Assembly: GCA_020091685.1 (NCBI GenBank)
Contig: CM034613.1
Span: 12,332,775 to 12,396,774, forward strand
Length of the DNA stretch: 64,000 nucleotides
Direction of reading: 5' to 3'
Source: Lutjanus erythropterus
Lineage: Eukaryota; Chordata; Actinopteri; Lutjaniformes; Lutjanidae
In this document: piece after piece, positions 11,419 to 24,479 of the stretch
Layout: each line of letters starts with the position of its first letter
How positions within the stretch are numbered: position 1 is the stretch's first letter
Program-made: the position numbers and the translations under genes
The notes under the pieces: model-generated
The model's input: only the letters and a program-made list of their open reading frames with translations
Told to the model about the DNA's origin: nothing
Database searches by the model: none

Positions 11419-14400
11419 AAATGTTCTGGATCCCTGAGATTCACTGTGCAACAGAGAATCTGGGGCTGTACTGTTTCAAGATCCCCATATGGTCAAAACA
11501 TATGTATAAGGTAAAAATGTCAACAATGAGGTGAAAGGTGATGAGGGTTCACGGGGCCCATAAATATATATACACATCATGATATGCATGGTCTTTCAGA
11601 TATAAACCACAGTGTGTCAAATGACTGATGACACACTAATAATGTGGGCGTGTAGGGACACATATGGTCATTTGTGCAGTCGGTTATATAATAGATGACC
11701 CACATGACCTGTTTGTCTTTTCAGGTCTCTGTGCCAAGGCTCTGGATCAGCTGTGTTGTTTTCAGAAATGAATATAGGTAAGAGAGTCAGTCAGAGCTGA
11801 GAGACAACATAACAGAGATCCAGAGAGTGAAACTCTGTAAGATTATCTGCCTTACTGCATATACATCACAGTAATAGGTAACAGAAGTTAACATAACCAG
11901 TAATAACAGAAAAAAGACATACAAATAATCTAAATACGAGTAATATAACAAAACATAACTTTTATGAATTAATCAAAAACAATATTCCTACTAAGCTCTG
12001 ATTAGCCTCTCTTTGGTCTTTAATATGAAATAAGTATCAGATTAAATATATGAAGGTGCTGTGAGTTTATATGTATATTCACGACTTTTACTCTACTGAT
12101 ACATTGATAAAATATTAATGGAACTGTAAGATTAAGACTATGGTCGCTTACCAGGAACATCTGCAACTATTACTGAAGATTTTCAACTGCATGCGCCTCA
12201 TTTGGCAAACAAGCTAAATGACAAACAAAGCACTTATGAATAGAGTCAAAGAGAAACTAATGATTTGCTTAACGTGGCACAAACTGCTTCAGATTAGTTT
12301 TTAGCCTGGTTTATCTTTAACAGGCAGAGCCACACAGGAATAACAGCTGGTTTGAGGTTAATGTGGCATCAGGTCTGAGCTGCAGTGAGAACACAGTTTT
12401 CTCACAGTTGCACAACTGAAAGGAAGCGAGGCAAATGATGATCAGAGAGGAGGAAGGAAAGGAAATTAGATAAATAAGGTATCATCTTAAGAATAAACAT
12501 GATATGTATTAATACAATGACGTTTGCTGAAAGATCAGATCAGCTTGTGATCATTGTGAGAACTTGACTCGCCTCGTGAAGGAAGAAATTAGATGAGCTA
12601 TTTGCAGACTGCCATGCTGCAGCACATTAGATAAAACGAATGGAGAAGCAGAGATTGCAACTGAATTTGTATGGTGTGTGCAGTATGTCTGTTACCTTTA
12701 GCCTGAGATAAGTGTTTCCTCCTGCAGGCTCTTTAGCAACACTGATTTATAAGCTCACGCTCTATTAAAAAGTTTATTCCCTGTAGCAAAAACACAACAA
12801 ACAACAACATTTTCAAAGCTGGAGTTTGGTGCACATTTTGATTGAGAAATCATAATGTGATATTCCATAAAACACGTTCAAAGTTAAATCAGGAAGACAC
12901 TTCATGTGCACTTATTATTTACATTCTCGCCCGCTCTCTCCTTCTTTTTGTCCTGCTTCCTATTTAAATCATAAAATCATATATTTCCACAACCTCCTGG
13001 AGTCAATCAAGTTTAAAACTCTTCCCATCTGCTGCTGAAATAGCCACATCAAACCTCCACACAGGCATCAAAACGAACATCTCAGAGTACAATGTGGCCA
13101 ACTAAAGCAGGACACCGTATCGGCCTGCAGAGTGATAGTATGTTATAGTTTACTGGCACAAATAATAGCAAAACAGCCAATAAATACATTAAAAAAGCAG
13201 CATGTGAGACCATATGGCACTGAGTCCTCATCAACTACTTTTAAAGTTACCCATCACATACAGAGGAGCACAACAGCTTCTCTGTACAAACAGACATCAT
13301 ATGTGAGGGTCACTTATCAACACACCAGCCTATAACGGCACAGAAACCTCTGGCTCTGGTTGCTTTTCAGAGTTCATTTTTGGTAAATCTGAACTTGCCA
13401 TTGAGTGGGACGAAGACAGTTGTGTTTTTTTTCTGATCTTTGAATTGCAAGTAGAATCATATTTATCCAAGCTGTTCATAAATGCACCAGAAAGATACCA
13501 GGTCATCAAATACCAACGTTTTGGGTTGGTAAAGCCTCCGAGCACAGCAAAATAATGAGAATAAATAAGGAAATGCAGGCAGAGGGCAGGGTCTCTGTGG
13601 ATATAGACACAAACACACATTTCTAGTGGGTCATAAGTGATGATTGAAAGGAATTATGGGAAGCATTTTAGGGTAAAGAGTGAATTTCATGAAATTGCAC
13701 CACCACATTTTGATGGCAATGGCAAGAATAGCATGCATGACATCATCTTTATTAAAGTGAATTAGTGATGAATGAATAAAACAACATTTCTAGCCAAATT
13801 TTATGCATGATGATGAAGCCAGAGAATAATAGAAATGCATGGTAAATATTGTCAGTGTTGAGAGACTCCCCCAAAATTTGACAAATGTTGTTTTCAGGGG
13901 AGCTCATGTCTTATTAAGAGACTCCCCTGTAGTTTAGAGACTGTGAAAGCCATACCAAGTAATTCACATCACTTCATATACTACAGATATTATTCTGTGA
14001 TCTTTTGTACCACAGATATAAGCAGACCTGTATGCATGTCACATGAGTGGAAATTAGGTTTCTAGTCATAAGATGAAGGCTGCAGCTTTTCTTTTCTTTA
14101 TATAGCAAATAGTTGAAACTGCTTATAATTCAATAACAATAAAAGCACATGATCCAGTCTAAAGAAATACCAGCTTCTGGTGATAAAAAAAAAGACAGAT
14201 GTCCTTTTTTTTGCAAGAGGTAAAGATGTCTTTCTTTAGTACTTAAGCTGAGTTACCAAATTGAAACATTTGCTGCTACAAACTTCTCATATCATCAGTT
14301 TTCTTGTGATTAGTCTGCTGAGGTTTCCTACTCCTCCCACTGCAAGTTCTTGTGCCTAAGATTGTTCCTAAATTACAGTAACATAGAGTAACAAACAAGA

Positions 14401-14556
14401 GAGTATTAAATGTAGATTGTGTCAGGTATATCAGGAGCAAATGCAAAACAACAGTGCCTAAAAGAAAAACAATACAAGAATAATAAGTTAAGTAGAAAAG
14501 TAAGCTAAAATAAACTAGAATTGAAAAGTAGTGTTAGCAATATGTGTGGTGTTAAT

Positions 14557-14558
<2 letters not shown>
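11419..14558. other. Intergenic DNA, nothing recognised
   Basis: No gene or delimited element seen. Open frames of 60-100 codons near 13.1-13.6 kb have no family signature and no supporting splice context. Confidence 0.5.

Positions 14559-14611
<53 letters not shown>
14559..14611. repeat. (GT)26 microsatellite
   Basis: A perfect run of about 26 GT dinucleotides. It makes an antisense open frame of repeated Thr-His that is not a gene. Confidence 0.95.
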
Positions 14612-14612
<1 letters not shown>

Positions 14613-16311
14613 TAGATAACCACCAGGTGGAGTGAGAGATTAGTGTTAAACACATGTACCATGTCTCTATCAACATGACAGCTGTTTCATTTAATTGAAA
14701 ATGTTTTCCAACTAATGAACTTAAAAAAAAGAAAATCTGTTGTTTGGCCCAAAAGGAGACGTAATACAAGCACAGAACATGAGGTCACAAGGGGTCACAG
14801 TAACATCTACGCCATAAATTACTAAAAGAGAATGGCAGCTGCAAAAATCATTCCTTATGGGCTAAAAAAATGTCTATTTTCCCCAGAGATTTCCCCTTTG
14901 TCCTCTTGTAGCCTTAATATGTTCAAAAATATTTATAAATTGTCCACCGGGGGGCGCTGTTTCTGAAGCCAGCACTGTGATAACTTTCCTACCGGCTGTG
15001 ATGAAGATCTTCAGGATGTATTTATCACTTATATTGAAGTCCTCTGGGGTGAGTCCAAGGTATAAGACATCTAGACCTTAAAACTCAGTGTACTGGAGAT
15101 AATATGGATACCAAAGAGGCCAAAGAGAGAGAGGAAGAGGAGTTTGCATTCACAGTTTTTGCCCATTGCTTACACACTTGTTGCAGAATTTGCTCACTGT
15201 GTCAAAACTCTGCACATAAGCCAATTAAGATGAAACATTTCACTTTTTTGTATTAATTTCTTTATTAATGGGTGCAGGTTAACAGACATTTTCTAGGTAT
15301 TCACATTTCTCCGTTTTTCTTTTATGAAAAATTGGTTGCATTATTGTAATAGTCCGCCTGATCTTTTTATTCCAGATGGAGCTGTGCCAATAAAGATGTA
15401 AAAGCTAAAGAGCAAACTTTTTAGATGTAAACATACTATTGTCTTGAGGGTGTCCAAATATTGCAAAGTCCCAAAGAAAAAAGTGCAGTTTCTTTCTTTC
15501 TTTTTTGCTATTGCTGTTTTTTTTTTTTTACTGTGCAACAACAAAAAACACAAAGACATGTAGAATTGCAGAAGAGTAATCAATGTATTATTGTAAACTC
15601 ACAGAAACAAAAATAAGATAAGATAAGAACATGATCCAGTGAAATCGTCAGTCAGATATTGGGGGCCTGATACACAGTCTGCATGTGAGTCAGTGGTAGG
15701 CAGAAATCACAGTGTCTAATCATATTCAACAGGCTCCAAAACACATATGTTAAACAGAACAGCAGTGGTGGAAAACGTACTAAAAATCTCTACTCAAGTA
15801 CAAGTAGCCTACTGTAAAACAGACCATTTCAGCTATACAGTAGTCACCTGAATGCACCACAGTTCAGGCCCACAAGCTTTATGCATCATGCTGCACCAAG
15901 ACAACAAATATTCACTCACAATTACAAAAACTGCACCCAATAAATAATGACTTTGAATTTTGCAGTGGCAAAACAAATCAGTTGTTCATGTTTTTTTTCT
16001 GAACCCTTTATATTTTTATGTTCATTGAAAAGTGAGTAGATGTACTGCACCAGGAAAATCCTACACAGAGGATTGTAGGAGAAAATTAAAATGTTACATA
16101 CTAAAACATACTAGAGATTAAGATAGCAGTGTTTTGTATAAAGCACATCAGACGTTGTTGCTGAAGTGAGCAATTCAAATGGTGCTATAGTATGAATTAT
16201 TTTATTGCAAAAATACCATTTGCAGAGTTTCATCTTGACAGAAGTGAGATGTTTGTCCTCAGATTGGACTCCAGTTTGGACACATCAGCACAACATTTGA
16301 GCGTCACATCC
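14612..16311. other. Intergenic DNA with a short repeat fragment
   Basis: AT-rich. At 15,767-15,830 a fragment starting cagtggtggaaaacgtact, with tactcaagtacaagtag further in, matches the left end of the element fully present at 58,667-59,280. Otherwise nothing recognised. Confidence 0.45.
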
Positions 16312-16980
16312 TTGTCCTCCCTCACATTAGTTTCATCTTGTGTTTCCTGTGTTTCTGCTTGTTTGTGTGTCTCTAACATGCGGTTTGGGAGTGTGTGCTC
16401 ATTTTCACACCTTTTTTCTTTTTACCGTTGCCTACATTAGCTTGATTACATCCAGTGTGTTTAAGTTCTAAGTTTAGTGTAAAATAAATGAACCCAAGAT
16501 GTGTATTGATATTCCGGAGTTAATTTACGCCTTTCCTGTTGTATCGTGTAACACTATCAAATGATAACGTTAGCTAGGAGGTGGCTGAATGCTAACATTA
16601 GCTGTTGTGTAACGGAAGCTAGTGGGTTATCAAAAATGATAGTTTAACTGGAAATATGGCCTAATATCCCTCCAGATTCTCACTATCCATTGTGTTTTAA
16701 ATTGCTAATCAATTGGACAGCAATGCAATGATAAAGATTTATTAGATCCTCTACATTTATACGACCATCTGAGCTAGCTTTCCTCCCCGAATGTGGTGTC
16801 AGAGGAAAATGGCTGCCTTGCGAATACGGTGAATAGTTATTTAGTTTAGCAATTCTTTTTTTTACTTGTTTGTCTCTCTGTTTCTTTAGTTCCATTTCTT
16901 CTTTCCTGTGTTTCTCTGTGTGGTTTTTGGGGGTGTGTTTCTATTTTCACACCCATTTTTTTTTACTGTCACCTATGCAT
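16312..16980. repeat. Pair of direct repeats about 560 bp apart
   Basis: The segment at 16,335-16,440 (tttcctgtgtttct, then gggagtgtgtgctcattttcacacc, a T-run and ttaccgttgcctac) recurs at 16,898-16,980 (tttcctgtgtttctctgtgt, then gggggtgtgtttctattttcacaccc, a T-run and actgtcacctat). The interval between holds no recognisable gene. Confidence 0.5.
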
Positions 16981-17045
16981 GAAGAGGTTTTCTTTCACTC
17001 AGAAGAAAACTAACCATTTGGGGAAGTCGCACAGAGTGCAACTGA

Positions 17046-17075
17046 TGTGTGTGTGTATGTGTGTGTGTGTGTGTT
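17046..17075. repeat. (TG)n microsatellite, interrupted once
   Basis: About 30 bp of TG dinucleotides with a single A interruption. It creates spurious His-Thr-rich antisense frames. Confidence 0.9.
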
Positions 17076-17639
17076 GAAGTGGGCTGAAGGGTAGTGAAAG
17101 TGACAGAATGAAAGAAAGAAAAAAAACAAACAAACAAAGCGGGAGGGTAATTTGTGCAACATGTGATGGAAACACAAACCTTGTCCAGGGCCAAAGAGAC
17201 AGGTCAACAAAGAGAGGGGTGGAAAAAAGGAAGGTGGAGGGAGCCTTCCGACCGGTCCACATTATGCCATCATGGACTTTGTCTCCTTCCTCTATACCTC
17301 CTCCTTCAGTGTCTCTCCGGTCCACAAACTCCTCTCTCTTCCATCTTAGCCTTAGGCGTCTCTTGCCTCTTCTCTTCCTTCCTCTTTTGTTTGTGTACTC
17401 TTACAGAATGCTCTCTTTCTCTTTTTCTTCTTCTCCCTCCTGTCTTGACTCCCTCTCAGTGACCGCTGACCTCTGTGACACAGTTTTCCTAAAACTCTTG
17501 CGGGTGTGAAAACAGAAAAGCGATGCACGGGTTGCTGTCATGTTAACAAGGTCACATTCTTTCATTCACAATGAATAGCTTGAAATGGTACAAAGGTAAG
17601 TGGTGAACTGCCAGAGGTAAAAAAAAAAAAAGGAAAGGT

Positions 17640-18290
17640 TACCCAAAACTGAAAAATAATGTACATTTCAGAATTATTCAAAAAGGCTTTTTTCAGGGAA
17701 CAAGAAATGGGTTAACAACCTAAAGGTGTTCTGCAGCAATGGAGGTTGATCAGGCCTTGAAAGTTGGTGCTACTAATTCCTACAGGTGTCGCAACTTTTC
17801 TTGATTCCTTACAACCCCCTCTGTCTGCATAGTGTTGGAACACAGTGTGGTACCATACCCTCATGAACATTATTTGAACAGTACTGTACTGCAGAAAGTA
17901 GTGTGTTGCTATAAAAATGGAAAGAAAAAGGCAATTAACAATAGAAAAGAGACACACCATCGTAACACTTAAAAATGTAGGTCTTTCCTACAGAGAAATA
18001 GTGAAGAAAGTCAAGGTGTCAGTCAGTACAGTTTCCTTCACCATCAAAAGGCACTCAGAAACTGGGGGAAACTCTGACAGGAAGAGGTCAGGCAGACCCA
18101 AAACCACAACAGAATCAGAAGACAAGTGTCTGAGAGTCAACAGCTTGTGTGATAGGCGGCTCACAGGACAAGAGCTTCAAGTACAGCTTAATAGCGGTTG
18201 TAGTAAGCAAGTCTCAGTTTCAACTGTGAAGAGTACATTTCGAGTACAATGATACACTAAACTGCATGATAGCAAAACTGCAAAAAAAAA
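17640..18290 (+). pseudogene. 5' part of a Tc1-like transposon, transposase N-terminus
   Basis: The open frame from 17,917 to 18,252 encodes the helix-turn-helix part of a Tc1-type transposase. It begins MERKRQLTIEKRHTIVTL, has LSYREIVKKVKVSVSTVSFT as the recognition helix region, then RKRSGRPKTT, the basic GRPR-like linker, and a second helix-turn-helix (LTGQELQVQLNSG...VSVSTV). The frame ends after about 111 codons, and the catalytic DDE domain is absent downstream. The leader (about 17,730-17,916) looks like the usual short non-coding stretch ahead of a Tc1 start codon. A broken relic with no expected transposase activity. Confidence 0.8.
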
Positions 18291-20091
18291 GAAGTTACAC
18301 TTGGAGACATAGTCTGTGCACCACCTTGAGCTTGGCATTCATTATTCAAATCTCAGCTGAGTGTGAACATTATTAAACTGAGATGCAGTGTGTACATTTG
18401 CACTTTTAAAGCCTGTTTAATCGTGGTGAAAACCGGGACAATATGGTAGCGAAATTTGAAACCAGGACATTTTAGTGTCATCTGTTGGGACTCAGGGCAC
18501 CCAGCTTGAAAACAGGATGGTCAAAATCAAACCAGGACGTCTACTAGTGGTTAACTAAACACCAAGTGTGGCTGAGGCTGATGGGATTGTCATTAGTTTT
18601 ATAAATATTTGGTCATAAGCCAAAGCATTGGACGAATGACGTCTGTCTAAAAAGTATTTAGTTAGTATTCTACTATTATTCTACTACTATTCAAGAATGT
18701 TTCTTTTCTATAAAATCCACATACAGAGCAGGTGACCTCATGGATTCGATAGGATTGTTGCTTTTCTGTGCAACATTATCCCAAAGGAGAACAAGCACGC
18801 ATGCAGTGATGGTTCACTCTTTGAGTCATGGATTAGTCATTAGCCTACCAGAAGAACATGAGTCAATATTAAGAGAAGGAAATAGTTGCATGGTGCTCGA
18901 AGATCCGGATCACAACCTCATTTCGAAGAATCTAAGGAAACTGTTAACGCTGGTGTTACCGGGAAATGCACAACCTCCCCGTACATACGGACTGGACACT
19001 TTTTTAACTCCACCTATCGGCTTTCAGGTCAACCAATGGGATTATTTCTATTTCTCAAAGCAGCTCTGCCATAAAAACAGTCTCTGTTCAAGGTGTTTGT
19101 TTTCAGAAATTAAGAGAAGAGAATGAGAAGCACAACAGACCAAACAAAGGAAAGCAACTCCTGATAGCAAAGATGTAGCGCAAATCTACAGGTCAGTTCT
19201 GTTCTTGTACTATTTTGTTGTTGAAAGATGCAACAGTGTTGATTTCAAAAATTATGTGTTGGTTTTTGAGCAGGTTATTTCAGGTCAGAATGTAGAAAAA
19301 ACAAGCACAGTAAATTTTTTCCACAGTTTGCACGGCAATTGGTCGTCTCCCCCACCCAGGAAGCCAAGGATGACCCTGACATAAAAGGAGCCAAATCCTC
19401 ATGAAATCGTCACCCAGAAGGTAAACACACACATATAATCTGGGCCCCCATGGGTGCAGGGCCCCATTTCTCTGGATAAGGGGAGCCCCAGACTCTGCAG
19501 GGCAAGAGAGGGTGTTGAGCAGGAACAACACCCGCTGGCAGGTTGGAGGGGCCCCACAGATTGATGTGCGTGTGAAACCAGCCGAGCCAGATATTGCGCA
19601 GTGCCCAGGTTATTGTGCGTTGCGTCCCAGCTGCAGATTCATGCGTCTGCGCCCCGCCTGGGGACTCTCATCTGAACATACGGTAAATCTAACTCCCGTC
19701 AAAACAAAGTTAAAAGGCAAGCTTTGAATGTTGGGTTGGCAAGTTGCCCTTTCCACTTTCTTTGGAATAAGATTGCTTCTATAGAGACATAAACTCCACA
19801 GGTAGTTAGACCATTTATTTTGTTATTTTGGTAAATATAGATATATGATACTCCAAATCCACATAAGTAAGAGTAACAATTTATTACATATATTATACTT
19901 ATATAATACACATAATCAGATTTTCAGACCATGACAACATGGCTACTAATATGTGATGCAAGCCTATAATCAAATAGTCAATATTTTTGAGATAACTTAG
20001 AATCATTCAAATGAAACACACATTGTTGATCATCTGCACACCACAGTATATTATATTTTTTAGTCATGAAAAATTGACAATAATATTAGAA
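18291..20091. other. Intergenic DNA; GC-rich patch 19.32-19.68 kb
   Basis: No recognisable gene. A 128-codon frame (18,740-19,126) has no family signature. The patch at about 19,320-19,680 is clearly more GC-rich (gggcccccatgggtgcag, ggaggggccccac) than its flanks. It could be an old repeat or regulatory island but nothing in it is diagnostic. Confidence 0.4.
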
Positions 20092-20605
20092 ACACTGCAG
20101 ACTTCTGTGAGGCCTGAGGACTGATGCAAAGTGGAAAAGTGTGCTGTGGTCTGTCGAGTCCACATTTCAGATTGTTTTCAGAAATGATGGTTGGAAAAAG
20201 ACCGTTCAAATTGTTACTAGCACTATCTTTGGCATGGCTCACATCTGCTGATGTGCTGAAAGGTACACAAAGGTTTTGGAGCCACATATGCTGCCATCCA
20301 GACGACGTCTTTTTCAACAGCATGGCTTTGAAGAAAAATAGTTCAGGTACTAAACCGGCCTGCCTGCAGTCCAGATCTGTCTCCCACTGAAAATGTGTGG
20401 TACATTTTGAAGCACAAAAAACAACTATTGACTTTCAAAACCTCAACAATTTGTGTCCTCAGTTCTGAAACGCCTGCTGAGTGTTTGTTGCTGTACTGTA
20501 TTAAATTGAATACAGGTCAAAAAGTTTTGCAAATCATTGCATTGAATTGGAGTTGTACAAGATTTGAATTCTGGAAATTGTACTTGGTTATTTTCCACCA
20601 GCTCT
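20092..20605 (+). mobile_element. Second decayed Tc1/mariner-type copy
   Basis: Same family as 7975-8457. It starts with gtgaggcctgaggactgatg and shares the agattgttttcagaaat block. In one frame at about 20,346-20,410 it reads VLNRPACSPDLSPTENVWYI, the DDE-domain C-terminal block. Its end has gttttgcaaatcattgcattgaattgg. Internal deletions and frameshifts make it non-functional. Confidence 0.7.
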
Positions 20606-20999
20606 TTCTTTCCATCAGAGGTGAAAGTTTGAACACAGTCCAGCACAAGGCCGGTGCTTCAGTGTAATGTTTGTTACTTTGGTGAATTAATTCATCCCGT
20701 GCTGTCCATTCACAGCAGGACCATGTGTATTCGCCTATACACTACCGCAGAGTCCCCCTCCCTGCAGGCGGACATGGCACAGCCTCACAGAGGTGCACCG
20801 ACATTATCCATTCACTGCACACTGGCCAACGCAAAACTGCAAGGAGCCAAGTGCACAAGAAAAAGAGCCCTGTTTTTTTTCCTGTCTTTGATTTGTAAAT
20901 ACCTCCGTCGCAGTGCAACAACTTCCAGGCTTGTATCTTATAACCATCAAACATTTACATGAGAAAGTTGACAAAGGCTGAAACAGCGGAGGAGGCCTC

Positions 21000-21164
21000 G
21001 CAACAAAGAGGCCCATTTATAGTGTACAGTCGGGGAGAGACACGGAGAGGGAGGGTAGGAGGAGAAGCTGGGAGGAGAGTTGAATTAATGAATTAAAAAT
21101 GTCGTGAAACAGCGGCTGTCTGAATAGTTTTGGGTTTATATAGAGAGGCGTGCAGGGGGGTCCG
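21000..21164 (+). promoter_or_regulatory. Candidate TATA promoter, probably of kcnj10
   Basis: A TATA box (tatataga, 21,137-21,144) lies in a purine- and GC-richer stretch. About 25-30 bp downstream begins a transcribed-looking leader that runs to a strong splice donor at 21,661. The next sense-strand coding exon is that of kcnj10 at 30.77 kb, which itself needs an upstream exon. The assignment is inference; no transcript supports it here. Confidence 0.45.
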
Positions 21165-21660
21165 AGAGGAGTGGACAGCACAGGCTTCTTTAACTTCTCC
21201 CTGTCTGAGCGAGGACACAGGACTCTCAGCTTCACATGCAACAACAAGAAGAAGGAGAAGTGCTCATCTGATTACATAATGACCCAGTAACAGTGAGCCA
21301 GAACCGGTACTGCCAGTACCAGCCAGTGTGCTGGGAGACGCCGACTGACTGCTGCTCAGTCCTCACCGAGGCCTCTCTTCTCCTCCTCTTTTCATGTTTT
21401 TCTCGGAGAGTTTTTCTCTTTCAAAATATAGGATGAGAGCGACGTAGAGGGACAGCAAAAGAAAAAGATGCAAACAATGTGATGTCAAAGTGAGAGGTGA
21501 CTTAAAACATGCTTGAGCTGTCAACAAGTGTGCATCGTTCACAACCGTGAATTTTCTTCTTCTGTCTTTTCCACATGTCTGCTGCAAAGTGAAACTAATT
21601 AGATCATCGAGTTTCCAACTTCTGGTCAAAGTGAACTTCTGTCACAAGCTCAACAGAGAG
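21165..21660 (+). other. Candidate non-coding first exon (5' UTR)
   Basis: From a TATA-positioned start, about 495 bp end in agagag|gtaagagg, a near-consensus donor. No long open frame crosses it. Several short upstream frames are present, the first at 21,236-21,271 (12 codons with stop, starting MQQQEEGE), which would be expected to lower translation of a downstream main frame. It would splice to the acceptor at 30,765, just ahead of the kcnj10 start codon, giving an intron of about 9.1 kb. Mammalian KCNJ10 also has an untranslated first exon far upstream, which is compatible. Confidence 0.4.
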
Positions 21661-22258
21661 GTAAGAGGCACATCTTAAAATCCATCTATTTCTTCTCCTT
21701 ATCAAGGTAGGAATTCCTTATTAAATATGAAAATGTATAGATTTGAGAGTTTATATGCCTTGTGTGTGGGCCAAGTACTGTGCAATTTATATACTTACCT
21801 ACTTGCTTACTATACATTTATGTTCTGGTCATATTAAGGCAATTTCAATCAAATATGCAACTAAAAATCCCTGCAATGTCAAATCTGTCTTTGTGGACTA
21901 CCCTATCTATTGTCCTTTTCTATTATTTTCCTACAAAACTGAGTTGTAATATTTCTCTAACATCCGAGTATACACTTTGTTTTTCTCTTTGATATTGCCC
22001 TTAGGATATTTACAAAGTCTTGGGCTGTAATGTGGAGAATAATCAGACGAAACATACTCATCAGGTGTTTGATGCAAGGCTTGCAACAATAGAGTATCAA
22101 ATCTGTACCATTGTGTCTGACTGCTACACAGAGTTATCTGGGTCGATATCATTACAATAATACCAAACATTCTGTAATATCCCACATTATCTGAAACTGT
22201 ACAGGGTGAAAAGTTTTGCAGTTAGAGATTGGTTCTAAATGAAAAGTTTAACTGATTT
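21661..22258. other. Putative 5' intron, nothing recognised
   Basis: AT-rich DNA following the donor at 21,661. No exon or delimited element seen. Confidence 0.45.
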
Positions 22259-23235
22259 AAAGTAACTTTTCTGTCTTTTGACCTGGACCGTATTTTCCTG
22301 GTCTAAGTGGCCAATGAGGACAACCGTTTTTGAAATTGTTCCCACTATAGACGGACAGAGCAGCAGCCAGCAGAAGCGAAGCTAAGCTGCAATGTTATTC
22401 CTCCTGGCAACTGTCAAAGTACGTCCACTTAAAGTGCTTGTTTCGGTCACTTACAGACTCAGATTGTTATTAAGTGTCTGACAACTTTGAAAAGATTGCT
22501 ACACTGATAGACCATTTAAAAAAAAAAAAAAAAAAGAGTAGAATATGTTTTGTTTAAGCAGAAATAGCTGTTTTACTGTTTTTTGCCAAAATCACAGACT
22601 CCCTTTGAAAAATGGTAATTTTATCTCATAAACCACATTCAAGCCCTCCTCCTCACTCCTCTTCTGATATTTTCACATCTAACAGTGAATTAATGGTTTA
22701 TTTTGACCAAACCAGAGTTGGTGATTGTTGGAGCAGTAGAGAGATGAGCCAGGACGTGTTTTGGTGAGTTTTGTTTTGTTTCTATCAAATTTAAAGGATT
22801 CCCCGTTTACTGCTTTGATGAGAAGCTGAAATGTCAAGGATAGGGTGGAAGAGGAGCAAGTGTTCAAAACTTTGCTAAAACACAACCGGGGTGAGCAGTT
22901 TTTCAAACAAGCAACATGTTGCTCAGCCTGTTCGCTGACACATGGAGTTCACTTGGTCAGTTGCATCATTTCCTATTAGGAGGTGGTTCAGTTCTTTAAA
23001 AAAGATCTATCTCTGTATCTTATTCTTGCCATAATGTTGTCAGACACTTAGAATAACAATCAGGCAAAAAGAAACACTTATAGTGGACATACCTTGATGG
23101 TGCACAGTGGCCTAGAGGAATTAGGTTGCAGCTAAGTTTTGCTTCTGACGTCCGCAGCGCACACCACCAGTACTGGACCAATTTCAAAAATTGTTGCTGC
23201 CATTAGGAAAATACCAAAGTTACCCCTTTAGGTCT
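22259..23235. repeat. Long inverted repeat, about 200-bp arms
   Basis: The left arm (about 22,259-22,490) and right arm (about 23,030-23,235) are inverted copies. Left gtccacttaaagtgcttg and attgttattaagtgtctgac match the complement of the right arm (gtccactataagtgtttc, attgttattctaagtgtctg). Further out tttttgaaattgttcc matches tttttgaaattggtcc. About 540 bp lie between. This is the structure of a DNA transposon with long terminal inverted repeats or a foldback element. No transposase remains between the arms. A long A-run lies inside the left half near 22,518-22,535. Confidence 0.65.
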
Positions 23236-24479
23236 CCACATCCTGCACCTGCATCGATGCTGGGATATGGCCTTGAAGTACAGGAGAGGAAAACAGCAAT
23301 AGTAGAGCAGTCAGATTTACAGCAGCGAGACAGACATTTGGATACTATTGACTTGGAAGACGATGGTAAGAGTCAGTCCTAAATTACTGCCCAACTGCTG
23401 CTCTCCATTGTTTAATTAAGGTCAATGTCGTAACTTCTCAGCAACTAATTCTGGGCTGAGGAAGTGGAGGCGAGTGCTTTAGGGAAGTGTTAGATTTAGA
23501 TAGAGTTTGGACAGACTGCTGGACAGAGACACATTGAAACAAATGTCTGATCACCATGGCTCCTGGTCACATATACTTCCTGTTGTTAAAATCCACATGA
23601 AAGTACTTTGTGGTAACATGAACGCAGATGATGTAGTGACCACAATACAAATACACTGAATGTAGCAATGAATTAAAGGTGCAGTGGTAGAGAATTACAT
23701 TTATATACAACTACTATAAATTAATTGATTACATTATAATATAGGGAGAAGTTGAAATGTCAGCCAGAGAGCTTCTCAGATGATCAGATATGGGGAATAT
23801 CCAGAAATGTTTGTAGCTGTCAGAAATTCACAATCTGACAATTATGCCAACTATGCACAGCCATTTGTCCTGCAAGCTTTCACTTATCATTTTTCACACA
23901 ATTACTTTTCATGTGCAACTCCACGAATGCGTTAGAGAGGTGGCTGTCTGGAAAATGTGCGCCATTATCCCACGACAGGATTTTCACACCGCCTTCGAAT
24001 GTGGAAAAACTATGATCACCTCTCCCTTCAGTTGTGGTTAGATGACACATCATACAAACTAGTTGTTTTGAAGCATTGTGAGACCTTTGTGCTTCCAAAC
24101 ATTATGAACACTTATGAATTAATCTGTAAAGCATGATTAAATCATTCATTAAACATCAAGAAAACCATTAGTTGTGAATTATACACTGTCATAAAATGTG
24201 CCTAATTTGCCAGAGATTCTTCTGATTTGTTAAAAACATGCATTAAGATGTTAGCCCTACAAATATGTCTCTTGTCATATCTATTACAACATTTGTGGTT
24301 GGGTTGCAAAGAAATTGGAATACTACTGTGTTTTTGGGCCAACAGGGTTTTTTCAGGGGGTTTCCTTGTGGTCCCCAAGTAAAAATCCTTGGTCAGAATT
24401 CTCAAATGTATAGTATACGTGCAGTTAGACTGAAAAAAACTGAAGTGTTTATTTATAGGTTGAAACAGAGCTTCTGAAT
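23236..24479. other. Putative intron, nothing recognised
   Basis: AT-rich non-coding DNA. Short frames on both strands show no family signature. Confidence 0.45.

Noticed and set aside
14515-14769. Minus-strand frame with a long Thr-His run
   Set aside because: Translation of the GT microsatellite.
18740-19126. 128-codon open frame
   Set aside because: No recognisable domain, no splice evidence; left unannotated.
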